Shown here: in pieces, positions 15,759-24,717 of the stretch | Layout: every line of letters starts with the position of its first letter | Position numbering within the stretch: the stretch's first letter is position 1 | Assembly: GCA_003550425.1 (NCBI GenBank) | Contig: PUKE01000239.1 | Span: 1-36,046, forward strand | Direction of reading: 5' to 3' | From: Nitriliruptoria bacterium | GTDB taxonomy: Bacteria > Actinomycetota > Nitriliruptoria > Euzebyales > Egibacteraceae | DNA length: 36,046 nucleotides | Position numbers and translations under genes: made by a program | Notes under the pieces: model-generated | The model's database searches: none | Told to the model about the DNA's origin: nothing | Seen by the model: the letters and a program-made list of their open reading frames with translations, nothing else

Positions 15759-17627
15759 GTGGCCACCACGCTCGTGCGCCCGCACCGACGCGGGATGCTG
15801 CGGCGCGGGTTCGCGCTGCTGGGTCGTGCGGTGCGGACCCAGCCCAAGGACTTCGCGATCGCCGTCAGCGGGGCGATCCTGTTCGCGATGGGCATCCTCG
15901 CCCAGGCGATCGTGCTCGGCTGGGTGACCGACGACGTCGTGGTGCCCACGATCGGCACCGGCGAGGTCTCCCCGCTGCTGCTGGCCGCCGCGTTCGGCGT
16001 CCTGCTCGGCGTCGGCGTCGCCAAGTCGCTGGGCATCATCCTCCGTCGCGTGTGGGCCTACCGTCTCCAGCTGGGGATGCAGGCCCGGTACCGGGCGGCG
16101 GTGGGCACCCAGTACCAGCGCCTGTCGCTGGCGTGGCACCGACGGCGCCGCACCGGCCGCCTGCTCGCCCACGCCAACGCCGACGCCGAGATGATGTTCT
16201 GGCCCCTGGCGCCGCTGCCGTTCGCGGTCGGCGTCAGCGTGCTGCTGCTGGCCTCGCTGGGGGTGCTCGCGCTCACCGACTGGGCCCTGGCGCTCGTGGG
16301 CGCGCTGCTGATCCCCGCCATCCTCGCCACCAACCTCATCTACAACCGGGTGGCCGAGCAGCCCGCGGTGACGGTGCAGCAGCGCCGTGGCGACACCTCG
16401 GCGGCCGCGCACGAGGCCATCGACGGCGCCCTGGTGGTCAAGACCCTGGGCCGCGAGGACGCCGAGAGCGAGCGCTTCGCCCATGAGAGCGAGCGACTGC
16501 GGGGCGCGCTGGTGCGCCTGGGCCACATCCGCGCGGTGTTCACCCCCACCATGGAGACCCTCCCCCAGATCGGGGTCCTCGCGATCCTGTCGGTCGGGGC
16601 GTGGCGCGTGGCGCAGGGCGCGATCAGCACCGGCGACGTCGTGACGTTCAGCTACCTGCTGACGCTCATCGCGTTCCCGATCCGCGTGCTCGGGTTCGTG
16701 CTCGAGGAGCTGCCGACCGCCGTGGCGGGCGCCGACCGCGTCGACGGCGTGCTGGCGGCCGACGAGCACCTGCCGGGCGGCAACACGCCGCTGCCGGCCG
16801 CGAGCGGCCCGGCGCCGGTGACCGGCGAGTCGGTGACGTTCCGCTACGACGACGCCGCGGACGCGCCGACCCTCGAGGCGCTCGACCTCGCCGTGCGGTC
16901 GGGCACGGTCGTGGCGGTGGTCGGGCCCACCGGGTCGGGCAAGTCCTCCCTGGTGGCGCTGCTGGCCCGGCTGTACGACCCCGACGAGGGTCGGCTGCGC
17001 CTCGACGGCGTCCCGCTGGACCACGCCGACCCGCGGGGGCTGCGCCAGTCGCTCGCCGTGGCGTTCCAGGACGCGTTCCTGTTCGACGACACCGTCCGCG
17101 AGAACATCACGCTGGGCGAGTCGCTGTCGGACGAGGAGGTCATCGAGGCCGCGCGCATCGCCCAGGCCCACGACTTCATCCAGTCCCTGCCGCAGGGCTA
17201 CGACACCGTCGTCGGCGAGCGCGGGACCTCCCTGTCGGGCGGGCAGCGCCAGCGGATCGCGCTGGCACGGGCGCTGGTGCGCAAGCCCCGGCTGCTCGTG
17301 CTCGACGACGCCACCTCGAGCGTCGACCCGACGGTCGAGGCGCGGATCCTCGCCAACCTGCGGTCGGCCTCGCTGCCCTCCACCGTCATCACCGTGGCGG
17401 CCAGGGCGGCCACCATCGCCGTCGCCGACGAGATCCTCTACCTCGAGCACGGCCGGCTCGTCGCCCGCGGCACCCATGACGACCTGCTCGCGGTGCCCGG
17501 CTACCGCCGGATCGTGACCGCGGCCTCGGCGGGCGGCCGGCCCGACGACGACCCCGGCGAGGGCGAGCCCGCCGACGCCGACGACCCAGCCCAGCCCGAC
17601 GGGACGACCAGGAGGTGGCACCGGTGA
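15759..17627 (+). CDS. ABC exporter half-transporter with degenerate ATPase residues (subunit A)
   Basis: A 622-residue membrane-ATPase fusion (six helices, then nucleotide-binding domain). GTG 15759 is preceded by AGGAG with a 7-nt gap. The Walker A motif is GPTGSGKS (389-396) and the signature is canonical LSGGQ (492-496). After Walker B the catalytic glutamate is aspartate (D517 in VLDDATS), and the switch histidine is alanine (A548 in TVAARAA, where VAHR is usual). Such losses mark the degenerate-site subunit of heterodimeric exporters such as TM287/288 and LmrCD. Its stop overlaps the next start (GTGA), indicating translational coupling. The cargo is unknown. An acidic tail follows residue 590. 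Confidence 0.92.
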   Translation: MATTLVRPHRRGMLRRGFALLGRAVRTQPKDFAIAVSGAILFAMGILAQAIVLGWVTDDVVVPTIGTGEVSPLLLAAAFGVLLGVGVAKSLGIILRRVWAYRLQLGMQARYRAAVGTQYQRLSLAWHRRRRTGRLLAHANADAEMMFWPLAPLPFAVGVSVLLLASLGVLALTDWALALVGALLIPAILATNLIYNRVAEQPAVTVQQRRGDTSAAAHEAIDGALVVKTLGREDAESERFAHESERLRGALVRLGHIRAVFTPTMETLPQIGVLAILSVGAWRVAQGAISTGDVVTFSYLLTLIAFPIRVLGFVLEELPTAVAGADRVDGVLAADEHLPGGNTPLPAASGPAPVTGESVTFRYDDAADAPTLEALDLAVRSGTVVAVVGPTGSGKSSLVALLARLYDPDEGRLRLDGVPLDHADPRGLRQSLAVAFQDAFLFDDTVRENITLGESLSDEEVIEAARIAQAHDFIQSLPQGYDTVVGERGTSLSGGQRQRIALARALVRKPRLLVLDDATSSVDPTVEARILANLRSASLPSTVITVAARAATIAVADEILYLEHGRLVARGTHDDLLAVPGYRRIVTAASAGGRPDDDPGEGEPADADDPAQPDGTTRRWHR

Positions 17628-19444
17628 GCGAGGACAGCGCGCTGATCGCCGGGCTCGACCGCGGCGAGCAGCGCGGCGCCTGGCGGACCCTCGTGCGTGG
17701 CCTGCGCCAGGTGCCGCAGGTGCGCCGCGGCCTGGCCCTGACCCTGCTGCTCGGCGTCGGGGCCACGGCCGGCCGGCTGGTGGCCCCCGTCGCGGTCCAG
17801 CACGTAGTCGACGAGGGGCTGCTCGCCCCCGAGGGCCCGACGCTGGCCAACGTCGGCTGGCCGCTGGCGGGGGCGGCCCTGGCCGTGCTCGCCGCGGGCC
17901 TGTGCGGCTTCGGGATGTTCCGACGGCTGATCACCGTGAGCGAGCGCGCGCTCTACGACCTGCGCGTGCGAGCGTTCCGGCGGCTCCACGACCTGTCGAT
18001 CCTCCACCAGGCCGAGGAGCAGCGCGGCTCGCTGGTGTCGCGCGTCACCGGCGACGTGGACCGCATCAGCCGCTTCCTGCAGGCCGGCGGCGTGGTCCTG
18101 CTCATCAACGGCGGCCAGCTCGTCCTGGCCCTGCTCGTCATGGCCTGGTACTCGGTCACGCTGACGCTGATCGTCCTCGCGGTGTTCGTGCCGCTCGTGT
18201 TCCTGCTGCGGTGGGGGCTGCCCTACGTCATCGCGGCCCACCGCGACGAGCGTCGCGCCATGGGCGCGCTGATGGCCCGCATCAGCGAGTCGGTCGGCGG
18301 CGCCGACGTGGTGCGCGCCTACGGCATCGAGGACCGCACCGACGCGCGCGTGAGCGAGGCGGTGCAGCACCACTACGAGGCCGGGTTCCGCGCCGGCAAG
18401 CGCGCCTCGCTGCTGTTCTCCACCGGCGAGTCGTTCGCGGCCGCCGCCTCCGGCGCGGTCGTCGTCGTGGGCGTGCTCATGGGCGTGGGCGGCGCCATCA
18501 CCATCGGCGAGCTGCTCGCCTTCCTGTTCCTCGTGTCGCTGTTCGTGGCACCGGTGCAGGTCGCCACCGAGGTGCTCGGCGAGGCCCAGAAGGCGATCGC
18601 GGGGTGGGACCGCGTGCTCAACCTGCTCGAGGCCGAGCCCGACGTGGTCGATCCCGCCGCAGGCGACCCCGACCCGGCGCCGACCCTGCCCGAGGGCGGC
18701 CTGGAGCTCGCCGTGGAGGACGTCGGCTTCACCTACCCCGACGGCACCCGCGCGCTCGACGCCGTCACGGTCACGCTGCCGCCCGGTCGGCAGGTCGCCG
18801 TGGTCGGCGAGACCGGCTCGGGCAAGACGACCTTCGCCAAGCTGGCGTGCCGCCTCATGGACCCCACCGACGGCCGGGTGCTGCTGGGCGGGGTGGACCT
18901 GCGTCACATCCCCTTCGCCGAGCTGCGCCATCGGGTGGCCATGGTCCCCCAGGAGGGCTTCCTGTTCGACGACACCGTGGCCGGCAACATCCAGCGCGGC
19001 CACCGGGACGCCACGGAGGCCGACGTCCGCCACGCGGTGGAGGCGCTGGCCCTCGAGGACTGGGTCGACGGCCTGCCCGAGGGGCTCGACACCCCCGTCG
19101 GCGAGCGGGGCAGCGCCCTGTCGGCGGGCGAGCGGCAGATCATCGCCCTGGCCCGGGCCTTCGTGGCCGATCCCGACGTGCTCGTGCTCGACGAGGCCAC
19201 CTCCTCGGTCGACCCGGGCACCGAGGCGCGGCTGCAGGAGGCCATGACCCGCCTGTTCCGCGGTCGCAGCGTCATGATCATCGCCCACCGGCTGTCCACC
19301 GCCCAGGCGGCCGACGAGGTCTGGGTGTTCGACCAGGCGCGGCTGGTCCAGCAGGGACCGCACGAGGTGCTCGCGCAGCAGCCGGGCCGCTACCGTGAGC
19401 TGGTGGACAGCTGGCGCGGCGTCCGCGTGACCGCGGGCGGCTGA
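17624..19444 (+). CDS. ABC exporter half-transporter with intact ATPase residues (subunit B)
   Basis: A 606-residue partner of the preceding gene. GTG 17624 is chosen over GTG 17615 because GGAGG (17611-17615) is then 8 nt away and the start overlaps the upstream stop as GTGA. Six helices are followed by a nucleotide-binding domain: Walker A GETGSGKT (395-402), intact catalytic E524 (VLDEATS) and switch H555 (IAHRLST). The signature motif is degenerate, LSAGE (499-503) instead of LSGGQ. These changes complement those in subunit A, giving one consensus and one degenerate ATP site in the heterodimer. A gamma-glutamyltransferase gene follows after 31 bp. Confidence 0.93.
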   Translation: MSEDSALIAGLDRGEQRGAWRTLVRGLRQVPQVRRGLALTLLLGVGATAGRLVAPVAVQHVVDEGLLAPEGPTLANVGWPLAGAALAVLAAGLCGFGMFRRLITVSERALYDLRVRAFRRLHDLSILHQAEEQRGSLVSRVTGDVDRISRFLQAGGVVLLINGGQLVLALLVMAWYSVTLTLIVLAVFVPLVFLLRWGLPYVIAAHRDERRAMGALMARISESVGGADVVRAYGIEDRTDARVSEAVQHHYEAGFRAGKRASLLFSTGESFAAAASGAVVVVGVLMGVGGAITIGELLAFLFLVSLFVAPVQVATEVLGEAQKAIAGWDRVLNLLEAEPDVVDPAAGDPDPAPTLPEGGLELAVEDVGFTYPDGTRALDAVTVTLPPGRQVAVVGETGSGKTTFAKLACRLMDPTDGRVLLGGVDLRHIPFAELRHRVAMVPQEGFLFDDTVAGNIQRGHRDATEADVRHAVEALALEDWVDGLPEGLDTPVGERGSALSAGERQIIALARAFVADPDVLVLDEATSSVDPGTEARLQEAMTRLFRGRSVMIIAHRLSTAQAADEVWVFDQARLVQQGPHEVLAQQPGRYRELVDSWRGVRVTAGG

Positions 19445-19475
19445 CGCGGGCACGCGCGACCACAGGAGGGCTGCG

Positions 19476-21068
19476 ATGCGCGCCGACGACTGGACCCTGC
19501 CCTACCCGTCCACGCGCCAGCCGGCGTGCGGCGACGACGTGGTGGCCACCTCCCAGCCCTTGGCGGTCGCCGCGGGCCTCGCGCAGCTCGAGGCGGGCGG
19601 CAACGCCGTGGACGCGGCCCTGGCCGCCGCGCTGGCCCTGACCGTCGTCGAGCCGACCAGCAACGGCATCGGCGGCGACCTGTTCGCGATCGTGGCCGAG
19701 CCCGACGGGACCGTGCGCGGCCTGAACGCCTCGGGACGCGCCCCCCGCGGCCTCGACGTCGAGCGCCTGCGAGGCGAGGCGGAGATGCCCCGCCTCGGCT
19801 GGGATGCCGTCACCGTGCCGGGCGCGCCCTCGGGGTGGGCGGCGCTGGCCGCGGACGGCGCCACGCGGTCCCTGACCGAGCTCGCCCGCCCCGCCGTGCG
19901 GCTCGCGCGAGAGGGGTTCCCGGTGTCGCCGGTGACCGCCGCCGCCTGGGCGCGCGCGGAGCGCCGCTTCGCCGACTGGCCCGCGTTCGCCGACACCTTC
20001 CTGCCCGGCGGGCGCGCGCCCCGCCCCGGCCAGCGCATCGCGCTGCCCGACCACGCCGCCACGCTCGAGCGCCTGGCCGAGTCGGAGGGCGAGGCGCTGT
20101 ACCGAGGTGCCCTGGGCGAGCGGCTGGTGGCCCACGCGCGCGACACCGGTGGCGCGCTGCGCGAGGACGACCTCGCCTCCCACCAGCCCGAGTGGGTGGC
20201 CACCCTGACCCGCGACGTCGGGGGCCTCCGGGTGCACGAGCTGCCGCCGAACGGCCAGGGCGTGGCCGCGCTCATCGCCCTGGGCATCCTCGAGCGCACC
20301 GACGTCGCCGAGCGCGACCCCGACGACCCGCTGGCGCTGCACTGGCAGATCGAGGCCACCAAGCACGCGCTGGCCGACGCCCGCCGCGAGGTCGCCGACC
20401 CTGACCGGATGCGCCTGCAGCCCAGGGCCCTGCTGGCCCGCGAGCGCCTCGACGCGCGCGCCGCCGCGCTCGCCCACGATCGCGCCGGCGACCCTGGGCA
20501 CGGCCGACCGGCCGTCGGCGGCACGGTGTTCCTCGTCGCCGCGGACCGCGAGGGCCGCGCGGTGAGCCTCATCCAGTCCAACTACGAGGGCTTCGGGTCG
20601 GGCGTGGTGGTGCCCGGCACCGGCATCGCCCTGCACAACCGTGGCGCCGGCTTCTCCACCGACCCCGCGCATCCGGGCGTGGTCACCCCCGGGGCACGGC
20701 CGTTCCACACCATCATCCCGGCGATGGCCACCGACCAGGCCGGCGTGCCGCGCTCGGCGTTCGGCGTGATGGGCGGGCCGATGCAGGCCCAGGGGCACGT
20801 GCAGATGGCCTGCCGCTCGATCCTGGCCGGGCAGGGACCGCAGGCCGCGATCGACGCGCCTCGCTGGCGGGTCGACGCCGGCCGCCGCGTCGCCCTCGAG
20901 CCCGGCATGCCCAGCGCGATCCGCCGCGACCTGGCGCGACGCGGGCACGACGTGGTCATCGACGCGCCGGAGGGCTTCGGCGGCGCGCAGGCTGCGGTGG
21001 CGCTCGCGCAGGGCGGCTGGGCCGCCGCCTCCGATCCGCGCAAGGACGGTCACGCGGCGGCGCGCTGA
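19476..21068 (+). CDS. Gamma-glutamyltransferase family protein, apparently cytoplasmic
   Basis: An Ntn-hydrolase-type proenzyme of 530 residues that would self-cleave before T350 (VGG|TVFLVAADREG) to expose a threonine nucleophile. ATG 19476 follows AGGAGG. Family features are QLEAGGNAVDAALAAALALTVVEP, NGIGGDLFAI and, after the cleavage site, SLIQSNYEGFGSG, RGAGFS and the late MGGPMQAQGHVQ. There is no signal peptide, unlike secreted glutathione-degrading enzymes. It may act on glutathione-like or other gamma-glutamyl/acyl substrates. Its short distance from the ABC genes suggests co-transcription. It converges on the lipoprotein gene with 17 bp between stops; a small GC hairpin lies at 21074-21086. 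Confidence 0.9.
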   Translation: MRADDWTLPYPSTRQPACGDDVVATSQPLAVAAGLAQLEAGGNAVDAALAAALALTVVEPTSNGIGGDLFAIVAEPDGTVRGLNASGRAPRGLDVERLRGEAEMPRLGWDAVTVPGAPSGWAALAADGATRSLTELARPAVRLAREGFPVSPVTAAAWARAERRFADWPAFADTFLPGGRAPRPGQRIALPDHAATLERLAESEGEALYRGALGERLVAHARDTGGALREDDLASHQPEWVATLTRDVGGLRVHELPPNGQGVAALIALGILERTDVAERDPDDPLALHWQIEATKHALADARREVADPDRMRLQPRALLARERLDARAAALAHDRAGDPGHGRPAVGGTVFLVAADREGRAVSLIQSNYEGFGSGVVVPGTGIALHNRGAGFSTDPAHPGVVTPGARPFHTIIPAMATDQAGVPRSAFGVMGGPMQAQGHVQMACRSILAGQGPQAAIDAPRWRVDAGRRVALEPGMPSAIRRDLARRGHDVVIDAPEGFGGAQAAVALAQGGWAAASDPRKDGHAAAR

Positions 21069-21085
21069 CCCGTGCCCGGCCCGGG

Positions 21086-22801
21086 CTAGGACGCGGGGTC
21101 ATCGGGTGCGCGCAGCCCCACCGCGCGCAGGTCGAGGCGGCCCAGCGGATGGGGTCGGACCCCCTCCAGGGTCGGGTGGTGGACCGTGGGCCGTGCCTCG
21201 TCGAGCAGGGGCAGCAGCACGGCCTGCTCGTGGGCCAGGTCCTCGGCCTGCGCGAGCCGCTGCTGGCGCACCAGCGGGTTGGTGGTGGCGCGCGCCTCCT
21301 CGAGCGCCGCGTCGAGCCCCTCGTCCTCCAGGCCCGTGAGGCTCCAGCGTCCCTCGCGGTGCAGCAGCGGCCAGAGCACGTCCAGGCCGGTGAGGTGCTC
21401 GGGCGCCCAGCCGACCCGGAACAGGTCGCCCTGCCCGGCGCGCACCGCGTCCCAATACGCCTCGTAGGGGCGGCGCTCGACCTCCAGGGCCAGGCCGGCC
21501 TCGGCGAGGTCGGCCTCCAGGCGAGCGATCAGCGGCTCGTGGACGGGATCGTCGTCGATCAGGAGGGTGAGCGAGTCCAGGTCGGCCTCGGCCAGCGCCG
21601 CGCGCGCCGAGAACGGCGCATAGGCGCAGTGGTCGCAGCGGCCCTCCCCACCGGCGGGCAGGCCGTCGAGCAGCAGGCCGTCGGCAGGGGCGAGCCCCTG
21701 GTCGGGCAGCGCGTCCACGAGCGCCTGCCGGTCGATCGCCGAGCTCACCGCGCGACGCACCTCGGCGTCCTCGAGCGCGCCGTCGACGCGCACCCCGAGG
21801 GCCGTCAGCGCGGGGCCGTGGCCCAGGTCGACGCCACCGGGCTCCCCGACGCCGAGCTCGCCGTAGCGGGCTCGTGCCGCGGTCAGCGCAGCGCGGGGCA
21901 CGGGCGCGACGTGGAGTCGCTCCTGCTGGAACGCGACGTAGGCGTCCTGGGTCGACAGGCGCTGGAAGCGGATGCCCTCGACCGACTGGTGCTGGCGTGG
22001 CGCGGGGTCCCGCGGTGCCCGCACCGAGATGGTCGGTCCGCCCACGTCCTCCCCGTCGAGCACGAACGGGCCGTTGCCGATCGGGCGGGTGCGCTCGCGC
22101 TGCGGGTCGTCCTCCCAGCGCGACGCTGGCAGCGGCGCGAGGCTCGGATGGGACACGAGCAGGTCGAGCTGGCCATGGGGTCGGTCCAGCACCACCTCGA
22201 GGGTGTGGTCGTCGAGCGCGCGCACACCCTCCAGCGACGCGCGGCGGCCCTCGGCCACGGCCTCGTGCCCGGTCACGTCGGCGAGGAGGAAGCCGGCGCG
22301 ACCCTCGCGAGCCGCGCGGTCCCAGGCGAAGGCCACGTCCTGCGCGGTCACCGGGAGCGTCTCGTCCTCCTCGTCGCCAGGCACGGTGAACCGCGCCTCC
22401 GGGTCGAGCGAGAACCGCCAGCGCGTGGCGTCGTCCTCGGCGGTCCAGTCGAGCGCCAGCGCCGGCTGCGCGCGCCCCTCGGGCCCGACGCGGGTCAGCG
22501 GGGTGAACAGCGCGGAGGCGATCAGCAGCTCGTCGCGGGTGGTGGCGTCCCCCGGCACCACGTGCTCGACGTCCTCCACGGCCCAGCGGACCGGTGGCTC
22601 GTCGAGATCAGGGTCGCCGAGGTCGGGGGGCTCGGCGGGCTCCTCGGGCGCCACGGGTGGTGGCGGCCCCGAGGCCGGGCCCTCGTCAGGCGGCGCGTCA
22701 CCCTCGGGCTGGCAGGCGATCAGCAGGGCCGCGACACCGACGCCGAGCAGTGCCCATCGCGCGCGCCCGCGCGTGGCCGCTGGCGGGATGGCCGCGCTCA
22801 G
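21086..22801 (-). CDS. Family-5 (peptide-type) solute-binding lipoprotein, non-standard start
   Basis: An extracytoplasmic binding protein of the oligopeptide/nickel ABC type, about 571 residues. The lipobox LIAC is followed by an acidic-proline linker and then the SBP_bac_5 domain (ELLIASALFTPLTRVGPEGRAQ; VTAQDVAFAWDRA; late DLFRVGWAPEH). No in-frame ATG, GTG or TTG exists between the lipobox and the distant, implausible ATG near 23057. The only near-cognate candidate is CTG at 22801, which overlaps the secG stop (CTGA) and gives a normal basic lipoprotein signal peptide with Cys30. No permease or ATPase genes are nearby, so it is an orphan component. A sequencing indel is the alternative explanation for the missing start. 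Confidence 0.82.
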   Translation of the reverse strand: MSAAIPPAATRGRARWALLGVGVAALLIACQPEGDAPPDEGPASGPPPPVAPEEPAEPPDLGDPDLDEPPVRWAVEDVEHVVPGDATTRDELLIASALFTPLTRVGPEGRAQPALALDWTAEDDATRWRFSLDPEARFTVPGDEEDETLPVTAQDVAFAWDRAAREGRAGFLLADVTGHEAVAEGRRASLEGVRALDDHTLEVVLDRPHGQLDLLVSHPSLAPLPASRWEDDPQRERTRPIGNGPFVLDGEDVGGPTISVRAPRDPAPRQHQSVEGIRFQRLSTQDAYVAFQQERLHVAPVPRAALTAARARYGELGVGEPGGVDLGHGPALTALGVRVDGALEDAEVRRAVSSAIDRQALVDALPDQGLAPADGLLLDGLPAGGEGRCDHCAYAPFSARAALAEADLDSLTLLIDDDPVHEPLIARLEADLAEAGLALEVERRPYEAYWDAVRAGQGDLFRVGWAPEHLTGLDVLWPLLHREGRWSLTGLEDEGLDAALEEARATTNPLVRQQRLAQAEDLAHEQAVLLPLLDEARPTVHHPTLEGVRPHPLGRLDLRAVGLRAPDDPAS

Positions 22802-23028
22802 ACCAGCCGCAGCGAGAGCGTGACCGTGGTGACCGCGAAGAGCACGCCGATGACCAGGGTGATCCGGTCGATGTTGCGCTCGACGGTCGTGGAGCCCGAG
22901 AACGATGACATCGCGCCGCCGCCGAAGACGTCGGACAGCCCGCCGCCACGCCCCGACTTGACCAGGATCAGGCCGATCATGATGAGCGAGACGAGCACGT
23001 GCAGCACGACGGTGGCGGCGGTGAGCAC
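22798..23028 (-). CDS. secG: Preprotein translocase subunit SecG
   Basis: A small subunit of the SecYEG channel, 76 residues, starting at GTG 23028 with GGAGG four to five bases upstream. It has two membrane helices (TVVLHVLVSLIMIGLILV; ITLVIGVLFAVTTVTL) flanking the conserved KSGRGGGLSDVFGGGAMSSFSGSTTVERNIDR loop typical of actinobacterial SecG. In most actinobacteria it follows tpiA directly; here the blaI/M56 pair lies between. A TAGGCT -10-like element is at 23084-23079. Its stop overlaps the presumed CTG start of the lipoprotein gene. Confidence 0.93.
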   Translation of the reverse strand: MLTAATVVLHVLVSLIMIGLILVKSGRGGGLSDVFGGGAMSSFSGSTTVERNIDRITLVIGVLFAVTTVTLSLRLV

Positions 23029-23154
23029 ACGTCCTCCAGCAGCGTTGACGCAGATGGATCATGAGGCGGGCGGGCCACAGCCTAGCACCGGCCGCCCTCC
23101 CCGGGCCGTCCCCTCGGTCCCCCCTGGGTGGTCCCCTCGGTGCGGGGGCCGTGG

Positions 23155-24705
23155 TCAGCCGTCCGAGCTGAGCACGAACACCCCGACCTCGGCCCCGGTG
23201 TCGCCGCGGGTGGACACCAGCGCGCGTGCCTCGCTGACCTCGCCGGGAGGGCCGAGCTCCCATGGCTCACGCTCCCCGTCGCGCCAGGCGAGGCGGTCGG
23301 CGGGCGGCTCCTGGCGAGCGCCCTGCTCCATCTCCGCGCGGGTCTCGACCCGCGCGCCGGCGCTGGTGCCCGTCGGCGCGGGCACGTCCTCCCGTGATGC
23401 CCCGAGGGTCTCGGCCGGCGCTCCCGTGCCCGACAGCCATGAGGCGTCGGCTGCCGCCGCGCCCGTCGGCGCGTCGTCGACGTCCGCGACCTCCTCCTGC
23501 GCGGCCGCGTCCTCGCTGACGGGCTCCTCGCTGACGGGCTCCTCGCTGACGGGCTCCTTGGGAGCGAGCGCGCGGAAGGTCTGCAGGGCCGGTGCCTCCG
23601 CGGTCGCCGCGGGCGGACCGGACAGGTAGAGCAGGGCGAGCTCGTCGGTCGCGAGGTCCGAGGCGATCCACGAGGGCAGCCCGACGGTGGCGACCGCCGC
23701 CAGGCCGAGCACGGCGCCCACGACGCCACCCTCGACCGTGCGACGCAGCCGACTGGGCGCGGGACGACGCTCGATGAGGCGCTCGATGCGCGCGGTCACG
23801 AGGCCGGCCTGACGGCCGCTGCGGCGCCCGGAGCGAGGGGACCGCGACGACGCCATCGCGCAGGCCGCCCGCGGCGCGGGCCTCGCCTGCGCGCCGTAGA
23901 CCTTGAGGATGCCCGAGGCGAGCGCGGCGGGGCGCCCGGTGACGGCGCTGGCGGCCTCGTCGGCGCCCTCCTCCTGCTCGCGGCGCAGCCACCCGGCGGC
24001 CAGGTGCAGCGGCACCAGGAACCAGCCGAGGTCGCGCGCCAGGCCCGCGACCAGTCCGACCACGTTGTCGCGGCGAGCCACATGGGCGAGCTCGTGGGCC
24101 AGCAGGCCCTCCTGCTCGGCGGCGTCGAGCCTGGCCAGCAGGTCGGGATCGACCACGATCACGGGGTCGCGCAGGCCGCCGGTGAAGGCCCCACCGGGGC
24201 AGCCGCGCTGCAGCAGCAGCCGTGGCGGGGCGACGCCAAGGCCACGCGCCAGGTCGGCCACCGTCCGCGTGCGCGGGTCGTCGGCGGCCGCGGGCCGGGC
24301 CGGGGCCAGGATCCGGCGCCACGTGAGGAGCCCGAGCAGGCGGCGGGCGACGAGCACCGCGGCGACCAGGCCCCACAGGAGCAGCAGGATGTCCACGCTG
24401 GCCGCGCCGGTCAGGGACCGGTACTCGCCGACGTACTCGAGGACGGGACCGCCCTCGAGGCCGGCGGTCGCGACGCGGAGCTGGGGCAGGAAGGCCTCGC
24501 CGACGGAGGCGGCGCCCGCCACGACCGCGGTCAGCAGCGGGGCGAGGACGAGGGCCCGCCGGGCCCGAGGGGAGCGGATCGCGCCCAGGCCGACGAGGGT
24601 CGCCGTGAGGGCGACCGCCGCCAGGGAGCCCAGCAGCGCTCGCATCGCGAACGACTCGGTCGCGAAGGTGAGCGAGAGGCCGCTGGGCAGCGCGCCGAGA
24701 TCCAT
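23155..24705 (-). CDS. M56-family (BlaR1-like) membrane metallopeptidase
   Basis: A 516-residue protein starting at ATG 24705, 12 bp after the blaI stop. Hydrophobic segments lie at about residues 20-40, 50-68, 103-127, 215-240 and 335-355. The zinc-metallopeptidase motif HELAH spans 204-208, with the third ligand probably E246 (EEGADEAAS). In BlaR1/MecR1 systems this domain triggers removal of a BlaI-type repressor, which fits the upstream gene. No penicillin-binding sensor domain is present. Instead the outer C-terminal region of about 150 residues is acidic and low in complexity, with a threefold EPVSE repeat from a 15-bp tandem at about 23509-23557. The signal sensed is unknown. Confidence 0.87.
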   Translation of the reverse strand: MDLGALPSGLSLTFATESFAMRALLGSLAAVALTATLVGLGAIRSPRARRALVLAPLLTAVVAGAASVGEAFLPQLRVATAGLEGGPVLEYVGEYRSLTGAASVDILLLLWGLVAAVLVARRLLGLLTWRRILAPARPAAADDPRTRTVADLARGLGVAPPRLLLQRGCPGGAFTGGLRDPVIVVDPDLLARLDAAEQEGLLAHELAHVARRDNVVGLVAGLARDLGWFLVPLHLAAGWLRREQEEGADEAASAVTGRPAALASGILKVYGAQARPAPRAACAMASSRSPRSGRRSGRQAGLVTARIERLIERRPAPSRLRRTVEGGVVGAVLGLAAVATVGLPSWIASDLATDELALLYLSGPPAATAEAPALQTFRALAPKEPVSEEPVSEEPVSEDAAAQEEVADVDDAPTGAAAADASWLSGTGAPAETLGASREDVPAPTGTSAGARVETRAEMEQGARQEPPADRLAWRDGEREPWELGPPGEVSEARALVSTRGDTGAEVGVFVLSSDG

Positions 24706-24717
24706 GACCGCCCTCGG

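Noticed and set aside
13437-17621. A 1394-codon open frame on the minus strand across ppk1 and the first ABC gene, and other long antisense frames such as 411-2837 (+) and 1663-4041 (-)
   Set aside because: Low-complexity Arg/Gly/Asp/His-rich translations opposite clearly conserved genes. Long stop-free antisense frames are expected at this GC content.
22698-22949. Frameshift reading of the lipoprotein start from an out-of-frame ATG near 22763
   Set aside because: That frame gives an Arg-rich sequence without a lipobox. The hydrophobic signal peptide is only in the frame that begins at CTG 22801.
23509-23557. The 15-bp tandem in the M56 gene as a mobile or regulatory repeat
   Set aside because: It is in frame and encodes EPVSE in a low-complexity tail, so it is best read as part of the protein and is noted there.
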